Assembly: GCA_902477365.1 (NCBI GenBank)
Contig: CABSGW010000004.1
Location: 1 to 27,658 of the forward strand
Reading direction: 5' to 3'
DNA from: an uncultured Prevotellaceae bacterium
GTDB lineage: Bacteria > Bacteroidota > Bacteroidia > Bacteroidales > Bacteroidaceae
DNA length: 27,658 nucleotides
A program made the position numbers and the translations under genes. Below are positions 5,535 through 15,114 of the stretch, piece by piece. Each line of letters begins with the position of its first letter. The stretch's first letter is position 1. The notes beneath the pieces are model-generated. The model was not told the origin of the DNA. It worked only from the letters and a program-made list of their open reading frames with translations, and did no database searches.

Positions 5535-7877
5535 ATGAAAAGACTCCTTATTATCTGCCTGGCTGTTATAGCTTCCATCCCCCTGTGGAGCAAACAGCAG
5601 GCTTACACATTATGGTACAACAAACCGGCCGCTAACTGGAACGAGGCGCTGCCCACGGGTAACGGCCGGCTGGGCGCCATGCTATTCGGCGGCTGGAACC
5701 GGGAAACCATCCAGTTGAACGAAGAAAGCCTTTGGGCCGGGTGTAAACACGAAGCCGATGCGGACGCCGCCGCACAATTGCCGCAATTGCAACAATTGTT
5801 GCTGGACGGAAAAATAGAAGAAGCCGTAGCATTGGCGGAAAAGAGTTTACGCAGCAACCCGCTCCGCATCCGTTCTTACCAATCATTCGGAGAGTTCTAC
5901 CTTGACTTTCCCGGTAATTACCGCCCAACAGGTTATCGCCGGGAACTGAACCTGGAAACGGGTATAGCCTCCGTATCTTACCAACAGAACGGCATAACGT
6001 TCCGTCGGGAACTGTTTATCTCGGCCAAAGACAATGTGATGGCCCTTCGACTGACAACCGACAAACCCGGAACACTGACCTTCCGGCTGCAATATCACCG
6101 GGAACAGGATGCCACTGCCTGCAAAATAGACAACCGCACATTGGGCATTAAGGGGCAGGTGTTCGACCTGCCCAGAAAGGATGCCGGAGAACCAGGATTG
6201 CACATGCGTTTTGCCGGCGAACTACGCGGCACGAACAAGGGCGGAAAAATGCAGGTTGCGAACAACGCCTTCTATGTGGAGAACGCGGACGAGGTTGTCT
6301 TCTATTTTACCGCCGCCACCGACTACGAATTCAAGGCGCTGGACTGCAACCCGTCCATCGACCCGTCCAAACGTTGCAGCGAGCTATTGAACAACATCGG
6401 TTCGGGAAACTTCGAACAAATAAAGCAACGCCATGTAGAAGAACACAGCGCTTTGTTTAACCGCGTAGCCTTCAACATGGGAGAACCGTCGGAGCTGCCC
6501 ACCGACGAACGGCTGAAAAGAGTGAAAAACGGCGAGACCGACCTGTCTCTCATCACACTTTATTTCCAGTACGGGCGTTACCTGCTGATGAACTCATCCC
6601 GCTTTCCGGGCGTGTTGCCCGCCAACCTGCAAGGCATCTGGAATCAGGACATGGAAGCGGCATGGAGTTCGGATTTCCACACCAACATCAACATCCAAAT
6701 GAACTATTGGCCGGCCGAGGTGTGTAACTTGTCCGAAACACTCATACCGTTCTCCGACCTTATCAACGCATTGCGCACACCGGGACGAGTGACGGCCCGC
6801 AAAACCTATAATTCAAAGGGCTGGACCATGAATCACCTGGCCGATCCTTTCGGCCATACATCCATCTCTGACGGTGTGGGCTGGGGAACTTTCCCCATTG
6901 CAGGGGCATGGCTGGTGCTACACCAATGGGAACACTATCGCTTTACAGGCGACAAGGAATACCTGGCCAACGAAGCCTATCCGTCAATGAAAGAAGCCGC
7001 CGAGTTCATTATCCATTTTCTGGTAAAAGACAAAAACGGTTATCTCGTGACCGCTCCGTCCAATTCGCCGGAAAACCATTATCGCCTGCCCAACGGCAAA
7101 GTGGGCCAACTGACCTATGGTGCAACCATGGACATAGAAATCATCCGGGAATTGTTTGACGCCTGCCTACAGGCCGGCAAGGTGATAAAAAGCGATGCGG
7201 CCTTCAACAAGCAACTTAAATCGATCCTGGCACAGCTTCCCCCAATCCGTATCGGCAAACGATACAACACCATTCAGGAATGGATAGAAGATTACGAAGA
7301 AGTGGAACCGGGACACCGCCACATCTCACACCTCTTCGGCCTTTACCCCGGCAGCACCATCAACGATTCGGACAAAGCACTGTTTGAAGCAGCACGCCGC
7401 ACCGTAGAACGCCGCCGCTACTATAACGAAGTTAAAAAACAGGGAACTTACACCGGATGGAGCCGCGCCTGGATGATCAACTTCTACGCACGCCTGCAAG
7501 ACGGAGAAGAAGCCGGGAAAAACGTACAGTTGCTCTTGGCAAAGAGTACACAAAACAACTTGTTCAACGTCCATCCTCCATTCCAGATTGACGGAAACTT
7601 CGGCGGAACGGCAGGTATAGCCGAGATGCTGATACAAAGCCACAACGGTGAAATCAATCTGCTTCCGGCCCTACCGCCCTCATGGGCCGACGGCGAAGTG
7701 AAAGGACTGTGTGCCCGTGGAGGAGTGACCGTAGACATGAAATGGGAAAAGAACAAGCTGGTAGCTGTGCAACTGGTATCGCAGACCAACCAAAAAGTAA
7801 AAGTGCGTTGCAATGGCCGGGTACAAACAGTTTCACTGAAAGCGGGGAAACCCTATCAACAAAATCACATTAAATAA
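5535..7877 (+). CDS. GH95 alpha-L-fucosidase, secreted
   Basis: The 780-residue protein starts with a signal peptide (MKRLLIICLAVIASIPLWS) and then YTLWYNKPAANWNEALPTGNGRLGAMLFGG, the typical opening of glycoside hydrolase family 95. The central (alpha/alpha)6 barrel shows NINIQMNYWPAE (about 384-395), APSNSPEN (Glu about 513) and QIDGNFGG (Asp about 686). These match the Asn pair, acid Glu and Asp of the family's inverting mechanism as described for Bifidobacterium AfcA. GH95 enzymes mainly release alpha-1,2-linked fucose (some are galactosidases) from mucin, milk oligosaccharides or plant xyloglucan. The length is usual for the family. The gene stands alone behind a long leader, with a hairpin 113 bases after its stop, and may be part of host-glycan foraging with the GH20 enzyme further on. 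Confidence 0.93.
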   Translation: MKRLLIICLAVIASIPLWSKQQAYTLWYNKPAANWNEALPTGNGRLGAMLFGGWNRETIQLNEESLWAGCKHEADADAAAQLPQLQQLLLDGKIEEAVALAEKSLRSNPLRIRSYQSFGEFYLDFPGNYRPTGYRRELNLETGIASVSYQQNGITFRRELFISAKDNVMALRLTTDKPGTLTFRLQYHREQDATACKIDNRTLGIKGQVFDLPRKDAGEPGLHMRFAGELRGTNKGGKMQVANNAFYVENADEVVFYFTAATDYEFKALDCNPSIDPSKRCSELLNNIGSGNFEQIKQRHVEEHSALFNRVAFNMGEPSELPTDERLKRVKNGETDLSLITLYFQYGRYLLMNSSRFPGVLPANLQGIWNQDMEAAWSSDFHTNINIQMNYWPAEVCNLSETLIPFSDLINALRTPGRVTARKTYNSKGWTMNHLADPFGHTSISDGVGWGTFPIAGAWLVLHQWEHYRFTGDKEYLANEAYPSMKEAAEFIIHFLVKDKNGYLVTAPSNSPENHYRLPNGKVGQLTYGATMDIEIIRELFDACLQAGKVIKSDAAFNKQLKSILAQLPPIRIGKRYNTIQEWIEDYEEVEPGHRHISHLFGLYPGSTINDSDKALFEAARRTVERRRYYNEVKKQGTYTGWSRAWMINFYARLQDGEEAGKNVQLLLAKSTQNNLFNVHPPFQIDGNFGGTAGIAEMLIQSHNGEINLLPALPPSWADGEVKGLCARGGVTVDMKWEKNKLVAVQLVSQTNQKVKVRCNGRVQTVSLKAGKPYQQNHIK

Positions 7878-8224
7878 TAGCAATAACTTCTCCTTATTCA
7901 CATATAAAAATAAAACTTATGGAATAAGCCATTCATACAATTAGTATGGAGATCACAATTCCAAAAAGGTCACAATTTTAAACATAGGCACGTGCGTAGC
8001 AACTAATCCAAGCAGTTTGCTACGCACGTCATTTAAAGACAAATCCTAATACATTTTAAATTAAATATTAAAAGAAAATTAAAACACCGGTATAAAAAGT
8101 AATTCTTTCCGCACAATCTTGTATATTTAAAATGTGATAATAAACTGTACACTAAACGGCAAGCCCATAAGGAGGCTTCTGCCGTGCAGGATGTATGAAA
8201 CAAAAATACCCTAAAGAGAGCATC
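7878..8224. other. Intergenic region between GH95 and the fasciclin lipoprotein
   Basis: This AT-rich gap of about 347 bases contains a terminator-like hairpin (7990-8029) and, nearer the next gene, a poor -7 match (TATATTTA near 8120). A hairpin at 8157-8184 encloses a GGAGG sequence. The ten codons 8195-8224 are in frame with the next gene, but I do not regard them as translated. Confidence 0.6.
7990..8029 (+). terminator. Hairpin, probable terminator after GH95
   Basis: ACGTGCGTAGCAA (7990-8002) pairs perfectly over 13 bases with 8017-8029 around a 14-base loop. Only CATTTAAA follows, so the uridine tract is weak. It may terminate transcription or protect the 3' end of the transcript. Confidence 0.65.
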
Positions 8225-10327
8225 ATGAAGAACGTTAATGTATCCCGCAAAAGTCTATACCAGACCATTTGTTACCTGTTTACCCTCCTGTTATTGTCAA
8301 GTGCGGTATTTACATCCTGTTCGGACGATATCGACGAATCGAACATGTACACGTTTTCAGGAAAGATGATCAGTACCTATCTGAGTGAAGAAGCTTCATT
8401 CAGCGAGTACTACCGCATGTTGCAAACGGTAAAACTGAGCAACAAGAGCCAGTCGACACTGGCCGACCTGTTATCGGCTCGCGGACACTACACCGTATTT
8501 GTACCTACAAACCAGGCCTTACACGCTTATGTAGATTCAATTATGGGGGAAACTAATTACGACTTGAGTCTGCTGGCCGACTCTATTAAAGAGCACATTG
8601 CACGGAACAGCATCATAGACAACGGCGACACGGAAGCCTATAAATCGACAGACTTCAATGTGGAAGGAGCGCTGAACAACACCAATATGAACGACCGCTA
8701 CATCACCATCGCCTTTAAAAGCATTAACGGAAAAGGAACGGTGGTAGTAAACGCACTATCGAACATCATATCGGCCGACCTTGAAGTGGAAAACGGCGTG
8801 ATGCACGTGGTGGACCACGTGATTTCATCGTCCATGTCCACCCTGCCTTCATTGCTGAACCAAACCAGCAACACCAAGCTGTTTTCCAAATTGTTGGAAG
8901 AAACCGGCTGGGCAGACTCGATGGTGGTATACCTGGATCAGGAATACGAAGAAAACCACCCTACGAGTATCCCCAACCACTGGAGTAACCAAACTCCACA
9001 CCTAACACCCGAACACCGGAAATATGGCTTTACTGCCTTTACCGAACCGGACGAACTGTTTACAGAGGCTTGGGGAGTGCGGATAGAGACCGCACCGATC
9101 TCGGGCCAAATTACCAACTGGAACGACATCCTGCCCATCATAAAAGAAAAATGCGCAAACATGTCGATTTATGCAGAGAAACAAAAGAAAAGCAGTAATC
9201 CGAATGTAGCCGATGATCTGAAGGACCAAGACAACGTTGTGAACCAGTTTGTTGCATACCACTTGCTGAAACAATCCATACCGTTCAACAAATTGGTCAT
9301 TCACTTCAACGAATTGGGATTTGCCTATAACCGTCCTGAAAACCTGACCTTGAACTGTAACAACTATTACGAAACTATGGGTAAACACCGCCGCCTGATA
9401 AAGATTACAGAAGGAAAGGCTACAAACGGCAAATTCATAAACCGTCGCAGTACGTACGACAACGGACGCGAAGGTACTTATAACGAACTGACTGTGCTGT
9501 ATCCGGGAGTAAAGATAGAAGCGTCGAACGGAACAGAACCGACCAACGCGCTGAACGGTAATTACTACATTATAGATAAGTTGCTGGAATACGATAAACC
9601 GGCCGAGACTTCATTGGCAAGCGAACGGTTCAGATTTGACGTGTACGACTTTCTGGGTGAGATATCAAGCAACAACATACGCCGCCCCAACGTTGAAGCG
9701 CACATCGGACTACCGCAGGGTTATTTTGAGAACCTGACCATATCGGACGAAACATACACAGCATACCAGGGCGAATATGCCCCCTTGGGCTGGCGTGACT
9801 ACATGGGTGACGAAGTCATGGTTTACGGACAATACGACTTTACCTATAAATTGCCGGCTGTGCCTGTAACGGGTACTTACGAGTTGCGTATGGCCTCGTC
9901 TAACAACAATTACCGCGGCATGGCCCAAATCTACTTAGGAACCAACAAAGAAAACCTGCAAGCAGTGGGACTGCCCGTAGACCTGCGACTGAAAGGAATA
10001 GACCCGCTGGTGGGATGGGAAGCCGACACCGAAGATCAGATATACAATATCTCCGTAGACAAGGCCATGAGAAATCACAACTACATGAAAGCTCCCAACT
10101 TTACAGGACTGACATCGGGCAGCGGTGTTACAACCAGTCTGCGCGCCGTTGACGGATCGGGCAACTCGGCGCTGCGACGTATCATCACCACCCAAACGTT
10201 CCGGGCAGATCAGGTATATTACCTACGGTTCAAATCCATCTTGGAAAACAAGAACGCCCAATTTTTCTTTGACTACTTGGAATTTGTTCCTAAATCGGTC
10301 ATCAATGCGGGTGAAGACATCTGGTAA
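8225..10327 (+). CDS. Fasciclin (FAS1) domain surface lipoprotein
   Basis: From the ATG at 8225 the protein has 700 residues and a lipoprotein signal ending SSAVFTSC (Cys 32), followed by SDDIDESN, the acidic stretch that in Bacteroidetes favours surface export. Preferred over the in-frame ATG at 8195 because it gives a normal signal length and has GAGAG just upstream. The first FAS1 unit lies at about 40-180 (YTVFVPTNQAL, then NGVMHVVDHVI) and a second, more divergent one at about 190-450 (ending GNYYIIDKLLEY). The last 230 residues form a C-terminal domain ending YYLRFKSIL..FFDYLEFVPKSVI, seen in Bacteroidetes fasciclin proteins of glycan-utilisation loci. Such proteins usually sit beside SusC/SusD, which are absent here. 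The likely role is glycan or host-matrix binding; the ligand is unknown. Confidence 0.82.
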   Translation: MKNVNVSRKSLYQTICYLFTLLLLSSAVFTSCSDDIDESNMYTFSGKMISTYLSEEASFSEYYRMLQTVKLSNKSQSTLADLLSARGHYTVFVPTNQALHAYVDSIMGETNYDLSLLADSIKEHIARNSIIDNGDTEAYKSTDFNVEGALNNTNMNDRYITIAFKSINGKGTVVVNALSNIISADLEVENGVMHVVDHVISSSMSTLPSLLNQTSNTKLFSKLLEETGWADSMVVYLDQEYEENHPTSIPNHWSNQTPHLTPEHRKYGFTAFTEPDELFTEAWGVRIETAPISGQITNWNDILPIIKEKCANMSIYAEKQKKSSNPNVADDLKDQDNVVNQFVAYHLLKQSIPFNKLVIHFNELGFAYNRPENLTLNCNNYYETMGKHRRLIKITEGKATNGKFINRRSTYDNGREGTYNELTVLYPGVKIEASNGTEPTNALNGNYYIIDKLLEYDKPAETSLASERFRFDVYDFLGEISSNNIRRPNVEAHIGLPQGYFENLTISDETYTAYQGEYAPLGWRDYMGDEVMVYGQYDFTYKLPAVPVTGTYELRMASSNNNYRGMAQIYLGTNKENLQAVGLPVDLRLKGIDPLVGWEADTEDQIYNISVDKAMRNHNYMKAPNFTGLTSGSGVTTSLRAVDGSGNSALRRIITTQTFRADQVYYLRFKSILENKNAQFFFDYLEFVPKSVINAGEDIW

Positions 10328-10409
10328 CACGGACTTTAAACAAGAAACACAGATGAAACGGCCGGGCTTGCCTTTTATTTGTACCCGACACGATTTATCG
10401 ACCAAAACA

Positions 10410-10441
10410 TTTGGATAAGCTACAAAAAATGCGTATATTTG
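10410..10441 (+). promoter_or_regulatory. Promoter of the rimP-nusA-infB-cvpA-sufB operon
   Basis: TTTG (10410-10413), a 20-base spacer and TATATTTG (10434-10441) match the Bacteroides consensus exactly. Transcription would start near 10448, leaving a leader of about 58 bases that contains the hairpin at 10454-10483. Confidence 0.85.
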
Positions 10442-10453
10442 CACCGCATGTGG

Positions 10454-10490
10454 AAGTGAGGGGCTTGAAGAAGTTCCTCACTTTGTTTTA
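10454..10490 (+). promoter_or_regulatory. Attenuator-like hairpin in the rimP leader
   Basis: AAGTGAGG (10454-10461) pairs with CCTCACTT (10476-10483), with a possible ninth G-U pair, around a loop of about 13 bases, and is followed by TGTTTTA. It lies between the predicted transcription start and rimP, so it could act as an attenuator or a protein-binding structure for this nus operon. Confidence 0.6.
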
Positions 10491-10505
10491 ACGTACAAAA
10501 TTAGC

Positions 10506-10973
10506 ATGATAGAAAAAAGCATTGTAAAGCAGTTAGTTGACGAATGGTTGGAAGACAAAGACTACTTTCTGACCGACTTGGCTATTAGTACAGACAACCG
10601 CATTGTGATTGAAATAGATCATGAAGAAGGTGTATGGATTGAAGATTGCGTAGACCTGAGTCGTTACATCGGTGACCACCTGAACCGGGACGAAGAGGAC
10701 TACGAACTGGAAGTGGGGAGCGCCGGAATAGGGCAGCCATTCAAGGTTTTGCAACAATACAAGAATCATGTAGGCAAAAACGTTGAGCTATTGACCAATG
10801 AGGGAAAGAAGCTGACCGGTGTGCTGAAAGAAGCCGATGAGAACGGTTTTACGGTGAGCGTGAGCAAGAAAGTGAAACCCGAAGGCGCAAAACGCCCTAA
10901 ACTGGTGGACGAAGACGAGCATTATGCCTACAACGACGTGAAATACACCAAATACTTGATTTCCTTTAAATAA
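10506..10973 (+). CDS. rimP: Ribosome maturation factor RimP
   Basis: The 155-residue protein has the RimP layout: an N-terminal domain with IVIEIDHEEGVWIEDCVDLSRYI and LEVGSAGIGQPFKVLQQYKNHVGKNV, and a C-terminal Sm-like half (about 85-155). RimP helps mature the 30S ribosomal subunit. The family's usual SPG in 'VSSPGLDRPL' is here GSAGIGQPF. It is the first gene of the operon and immediately precedes nusA, the conserved bacterial order. The length is normal. Confidence 0.93.
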   Translation: MIEKSIVKQLVDEWLEDKDYFLTDLAISTDNRIVIEIDHEEGVWIEDCVDLSRYIGDHLNRDEEDYELEVGSAGIGQPFKVLQQYKNHVGKNVELLTNEGKKLTGVLKEADENGFTVSVSKKVKPEGAKRPKLVDEDEHYAYNDVKYTKYLISFK

Positions 10974-11011
10974 CCACTGAATAATAAAAAACAAAAAGAT
11001 ACGACCCGACC

Positions 11012-12274
11012 ATGGCAAAGAAAAAAGAAGAGACAATAAGTCTGATTGATACTTTTTCAGAGTTCAAGGATACGAAAAATATAGACCGCACTACCCTGGT
11101 AGGTGTGCTGGAAGAAAGTGTACGCAGTGTGATTGTCAAGATGTTTGGTTCTGACGAGAATTTTGACGTGATTGTAAACCCTGACAAAGGCGACTTTGAA
11201 ATATACCGTAACCGCGAGGTGGTGGCAGATGATGCCATCATTGATAAGAATAAAGAAATAGGACTGACCGAAGCACGCGAGACTGACCCCAGCTACGAAA
11301 TAGGCGAAGAGGTGAGTGAGAAGATTGACTTTGCCAGTTTCGGCCGACGCGCCATCCTGACGTTAAGACAGACTTTGGCCAGCAAGACATTGGAATTGGA
11401 GCATGATGCCTTGTTCAACAAATACAAAGACCGTGTAGGTGAGGTGGTCAGTGCGGAAGTATATCAGGTATGGAAAGGTGAAATGCTATTGGTTGACGAT
11501 GAAGGTAACGAACTGCATCTGTTGCGTCAAGACCAGATTCCGGGCGACTATTACCGGAAAGGTGAAACAGCGCGGGCCGTCATATCACGCGTTGACAACA
11601 CAAACAATAACCCGAAGATCTTCGTAAGCCGTACTGCACCGGAGTTCATGCAACGTTTGCTGGAGGCTGAAGTTCCCGAAATACACGATGGATTAATCAC
11701 CATCAAACGCATAGCACGTATTCCGGGCGAACGTGCCAAAATAGCCGTTGAAAGCTATGACGAGCGTATTGACCCCGTAGGAGCTTGTGTAGGCGTGAAA
11801 GGTAGCCGTATTCACGGCATTGTACGCGAGCTACGCAACGAGAACATTGACGTAATCAACTATACATCGAACATTCAATTGTTCATACAGCGTGCTTTGA
11901 GCCCTGCACGCGTATCAAGCATTCACCTGAACGAAGAAGACCGCAAGGCCGAAGTGTACCTGAAGCCGGAAGAAGTTTCCCTGGCTATCGGTAAGGGTGG
12001 CTTGAACATCAAACTGGCCTCTATGTTGACAGAATATACCATTGACGTGTTCCGCGAAGTGGCAGAGGGAGAAGGAGAAGAGGACATCTACCTGGATGAG
12101 TTCTCAGACGAAATAGACCAGTGGGTGATTGATGCCATCAAGGGAATTGGCCTTGATACAGCCAAGAGCGTACTGAACGCCCCTCGCGAGATGCTGATTG
12201 AAAAAGCTGATTTGGAAGAGGATACAGTTGACGAGGTGCTCCATATATTAAAAGCAGAATTTGAGGACGAGTAA
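11012..12274 (+). CDS. nusA: Transcription termination/antitermination factor NusA
   Basis: The 420-residue protein contains the NusA N-terminal RNA-polymerase-binding domain (about 1-130), an S1 domain (about 135-200, VVSAEVYQVWKGEMLLV) and two KH domains (about 235-350; RIDPVGACVGVKGSRIHGIV and SLAIGKGGLNIKLASML). A short C-terminal helical region follows (IDQWVIDAIKGIGLDTAKSVL), without the acidic repeat pair of E. coli NusA, as is usual in Bacteroidota. It binds elongating RNA polymerase and nascent RNA and affects pausing, termination and rRNA antitermination. It lies 38 bases after rimP and 3 bases before infB. Confidence 0.97.
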   Translation: MAKKKEETISLIDTFSEFKDTKNIDRTTLVGVLEESVRSVIVKMFGSDENFDVIVNPDKGDFEIYRNREVVADDAIIDKNKEIGLTEARETDPSYEIGEEVSEKIDFASFGRRAILTLRQTLASKTLELEHDALFNKYKDRVGEVVSAEVYQVWKGEMLLVDDEGNELHLLRQDQIPGDYYRKGETARAVISRVDNTNNNPKIFVSRTAPEFMQRLLEAEVPEIHDGLITIKRIARIPGERAKIAVESYDERIDPVGACVGVKGSRIHGIVRELRNENIDVINYTSNIQLFIQRALSPARVSSIHLNEEDRKAEVYLKPEEVSLAIGKGGLNIKLASMLTEYTIDVFREVAEGEGEEDIYLDEFSDEIDQWVIDAIKGIGLDTAKSVLNAPREMLIEKADLEEDTVDEVLHILKAEFEDE

Positions 12275-12277
12275 TCT

Positions 12278-15109
12278 ATGAGTAGTAACACAATAAGACT
12301 AAACAAAGCCATCAAAGAATTTAACGTCAGTCTACAGACTATCGTGGAGTTCTTTGAAAAGAAGGGAGTCTCTATCGAGACAAATCCCAATACCAAAATC
12401 AACGAAGAAGAGTATAATCTGCTTCGTAAGGAGTTTGGTGCCGATAAGGACCTGCGCAACGAAGCTGAGAAGCTGTTACAGGGACGTCAAAACAACAAGG
12501 ACAAAAAGAAGAACGAAAAAGTTGCCGAAACGGTGATCAAAGTAGAGATTCCGGAAGAAAACCGTCCGAAATTAAAAACGGTAGGACACATCGACCTGAA
12601 TGCGAAACCGGCGGTACAAGCACCCAAGGAAGAAGAAAAACCGGAAATAAAAACAGAAACGGCTGCTCCGGAGCAAACGGAAGAGAAGCCGACGGTAAAT
12701 AACCTTGAAGAAAAAGCAGAAGAAAAAGTTTCGGTAGAACCAACAGTAGAAGAAAAAACAGAAAACAAAGTGGAAGAAGCTACACCCGAACACAAGAAAA
12801 CGGTAAAACCGACCGTAGAAGAACGAGCTGCAGCCATTGGGACAATGGACGACGGTGTATTTAAACTACATCAACAAACAGAAATTACAGCTCCCAAAGT
12901 ATTGGGTACTATCGACCTCTCTACTTTGAACCAGAATACGCGTCCTAAGAAAAAGAGCAAAGAAGAGAAACGCAAAGAACGCGAAGAAAAAAGTCGTCAA
13001 CAAGGTGGCGCCGGCACAACAGCCGACGGACAAAAGAAGAAACGTAACCGCATCAACAAAGAACGCGTAGACGTAACTGCAGCCGGTGCACAAGGCGGAG
13101 GAGGCGCAACACAAGGTCCTCGCCCACCACGCAACAACAATGCAAATGACAACAAAGGCAAGAACAATAAGAACCGCAAACAGCCGCAACCGCTGAAAAC
13201 CGAAATATCGGACGAGGATGTTGCTAAGCAGGTAAAAGAAACATTGGCACGACTTACCAGCAAAGGAAAAGGGTCGAAAGGTGCAAAATACCGTAAAGAA
13301 AAACGTGACAATGCACGTGCCTACAAGGAAGAGCTGATGAACGAGGAAGCTCAAGATAGCCGTATCTTGAAATTAACAGAGTTTGTTACAGCCAACGAGT
13401 TGGCCACGATGATGAATATCCCGGTTACACAGGTTATTGCAACGTGTATGAGCATCGGGATCATGATCAGCATCAACCAACGCATGGATGCCGAAACAAT
13501 CAACCTGGTAGCTGAAGAGTTCGGTTTCAAAACGGAATATGTCAGCGCAGAGGTATCCGAAGCGGTTACCGAAGTGGAGGACGATGAAGACGATCTGCTG
13601 CCACGTGCACCGATTGTCACCGTTATGGGACACGTTGACCACGGTAAGACATCGTTGCTTGACTATGTGCGTAAAGCAAACGTTATTGCCGGAGAGGCCG
13701 GAGGTATTACACAGCACATCGGTGCTTATAATGTAACCTTGGAAGACGGACGACACATCACTTTCCTAGACACACCGGGACACGAAGCCTTTACAGCGAT
13801 GCGTGCACGTGGAGCACAGGCTACGGACATTGCAATTATCATTATTGCAGCCGATGATGACATCATGCCCCAGACCAAAGAGGCTATCAACCATGCTGTG
13901 GCAGCCAATGTTCCAATTGTATTTGCCATCAACAAGATAGACAAACCGAGCGCCAACCCTGACAAAATAAAAGAGAGTCTGGCTGCCATGAACTTCCTGA
14001 TTGAAGAATGGGGAGGTAAATACCAAAGCCAGGATATTTCCGCAAAGAAAGGAATCGGCGTTAAAGAGTTGCTTGAAAAAGTATTGCTCGAAGCTGAAAT
14101 GCTGGAACTGAAAGCAAATCCCAACCGCAAGGCTACGGGAACAATCATCGAGTCTTCGCTTGACAAAGGACGTGGCTACGTTGCAACCGTACTGGTAAGC
14201 AATGGAACACTGCATCAGGGAGACATTGTATTGGCCGGAACCAGTTACGGTCGTGTAAAAGCGCTTTTCAACGAACGTAATCAGCGCGTCAACGACATTG
14301 GACCTGCACAGGCTGCAACGCTGCTAGGCTTTAACGGCGCACCACAGGCCGGTGATACTTTCCACGTAATGGATACGGAACAGGAAGTACGCGAGATTGC
14401 CAACAAACGCGAACAATTGGCTCGCGAACAGGGACTCCGCACACAGAAGATGCTTACGCTTGACGAAGTGGGACGCCGCATCGCATTGGGAGGCTTCCAG
14501 GAGTTGAATATCATCGTGAAGGGTGACGTAGACGGTTCTGTAGAAGCACTTAGCGACTCACTCATCAAATTGTCAACTGAAAAGATCGCTGTCAATGTCA
14601 TCCACAAAGGTGTGGGACAGATCAGCGAGAACGACGTTACATTGGCCGCCGCCTCAGAAGCCATCATCATCGGCTTCCAGGTTCGTCCTAGCGTTAGTGC
14701 ACGTAAACAGGCCGAACAACAAGGCGTAGACATTCGTCTATATTCTATCATCTATGACGCCATCGAAGAAGTGAAAGACGCCATGGAGGGTATGTTGGAA
14801 CCGGTTATCAAGGAAGAGATCACCTCTACGATCGAAATCCGCCAGGTGTACCGCATCAGCAAAGTCGGTCTGGTTGCCGGAGCATTTGTCATGGACGGAA
14901 AGGTAAAACGTTCAGACAAGGCACGTCTCATCCGCGACGGTATCGTTATCTTCAGCGGAGAAATAAACGCACTCAAACGCTTCAAGGATGATGTGAAAGA
15001 AGTTAGTACAAACTTTGAATGTGGTATCAGCCTGACCAACTGCAATGATATGCAAGAAGGCGACACCATTGAAACCTATCAGCAGATTGAAGTTAAACAA
15101 AAATTATAA
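12278..15109 (+). CDS. infB: Translation initiation factor IF-2
   Basis: The 943-residue protein starts with an IF2_N-type domain (about 1-60) and a long Lys/Glu/Pro-rich, low-complexity linker (about 70-350). A second IF2_N-like segment follows (about 365-420, RILKLTEFVTANELATMMNIP). The GTPase domain shows G1 GHVDHGKT (about 451-458), G3 DTPGHEAF (about 497) and G4 NKID (about 551), and domains II to IV complete it. IF-2 brings fMet-tRNA to the 30S subunit and drives subunit joining. It is separated from nusA by 3 bases and from cvpA by 5, so it is clearly in the same operon. Confidence 0.98.
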   Translation: MSSNTIRLNKAIKEFNVSLQTIVEFFEKKGVSIETNPNTKINEEEYNLLRKEFGADKDLRNEAEKLLQGRQNNKDKKKNEKVAETVIKVEIPEENRPKLKTVGHIDLNAKPAVQAPKEEEKPEIKTETAAPEQTEEKPTVNNLEEKAEEKVSVEPTVEEKTENKVEEATPEHKKTVKPTVEERAAAIGTMDDGVFKLHQQTEITAPKVLGTIDLSTLNQNTRPKKKSKEEKRKEREEKSRQQGGAGTTADGQKKKRNRINKERVDVTAAGAQGGGGATQGPRPPRNNNANDNKGKNNKNRKQPQPLKTEISDEDVAKQVKETLARLTSKGKGSKGAKYRKEKRDNARAYKEELMNEEAQDSRILKLTEFVTANELATMMNIPVTQVIATCMSIGIMISINQRMDAETINLVAEEFGFKTEYVSAEVSEAVTEVEDDEDDLLPRAPIVTVMGHVDHGKTSLLDYVRKANVIAGEAGGITQHIGAYNVTLEDGRHITFLDTPGHEAFTAMRARGAQATDIAIIIIAADDDIMPQTKEAINHAVAANVPIVFAINKIDKPSANPDKIKESLAAMNFLIEEWGGKYQSQDISAKKGIGVKELLEKVLLEAEMLELKANPNRKATGTIIESSLDKGRGYVATVLVSNGTLHQGDIVLAGTSYGRVKALFNERNQRVNDIGPAQAATLLGFNGAPQAGDTFHVMDTEQEVREIANKREQLAREQGLRTQKMLTLDEVGRRIALGGFQELNIIVKGDVDGSVEALSDSLIKLSTEKIAVNVIHKGVGQISENDVTLAAASEAIIIGFQVRPSVSARKQAEQQGVDIRLYSIIYDAIEEVKDAMEGMLEPVIKEEITSTIEIRQVYRISKVGLVAGAFVMDGKVKRSDKARLIRDGIVIFSGEINALKRFKDDVKEVSTNFECGISLTNCNDMQEGDTIETYQQIEVKQKL

Positions 15110-15114
15110 CACAA

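Noticed and set aside
11253..11265. 13-base match (AAGAAATAGGACT) to one arm of the inverted repeats, inside nusA
   Set aside because: It encodes part of an ordinary nusA reading frame, lacks the second arm and has no inverted partner nearby, so I treat it as chance.
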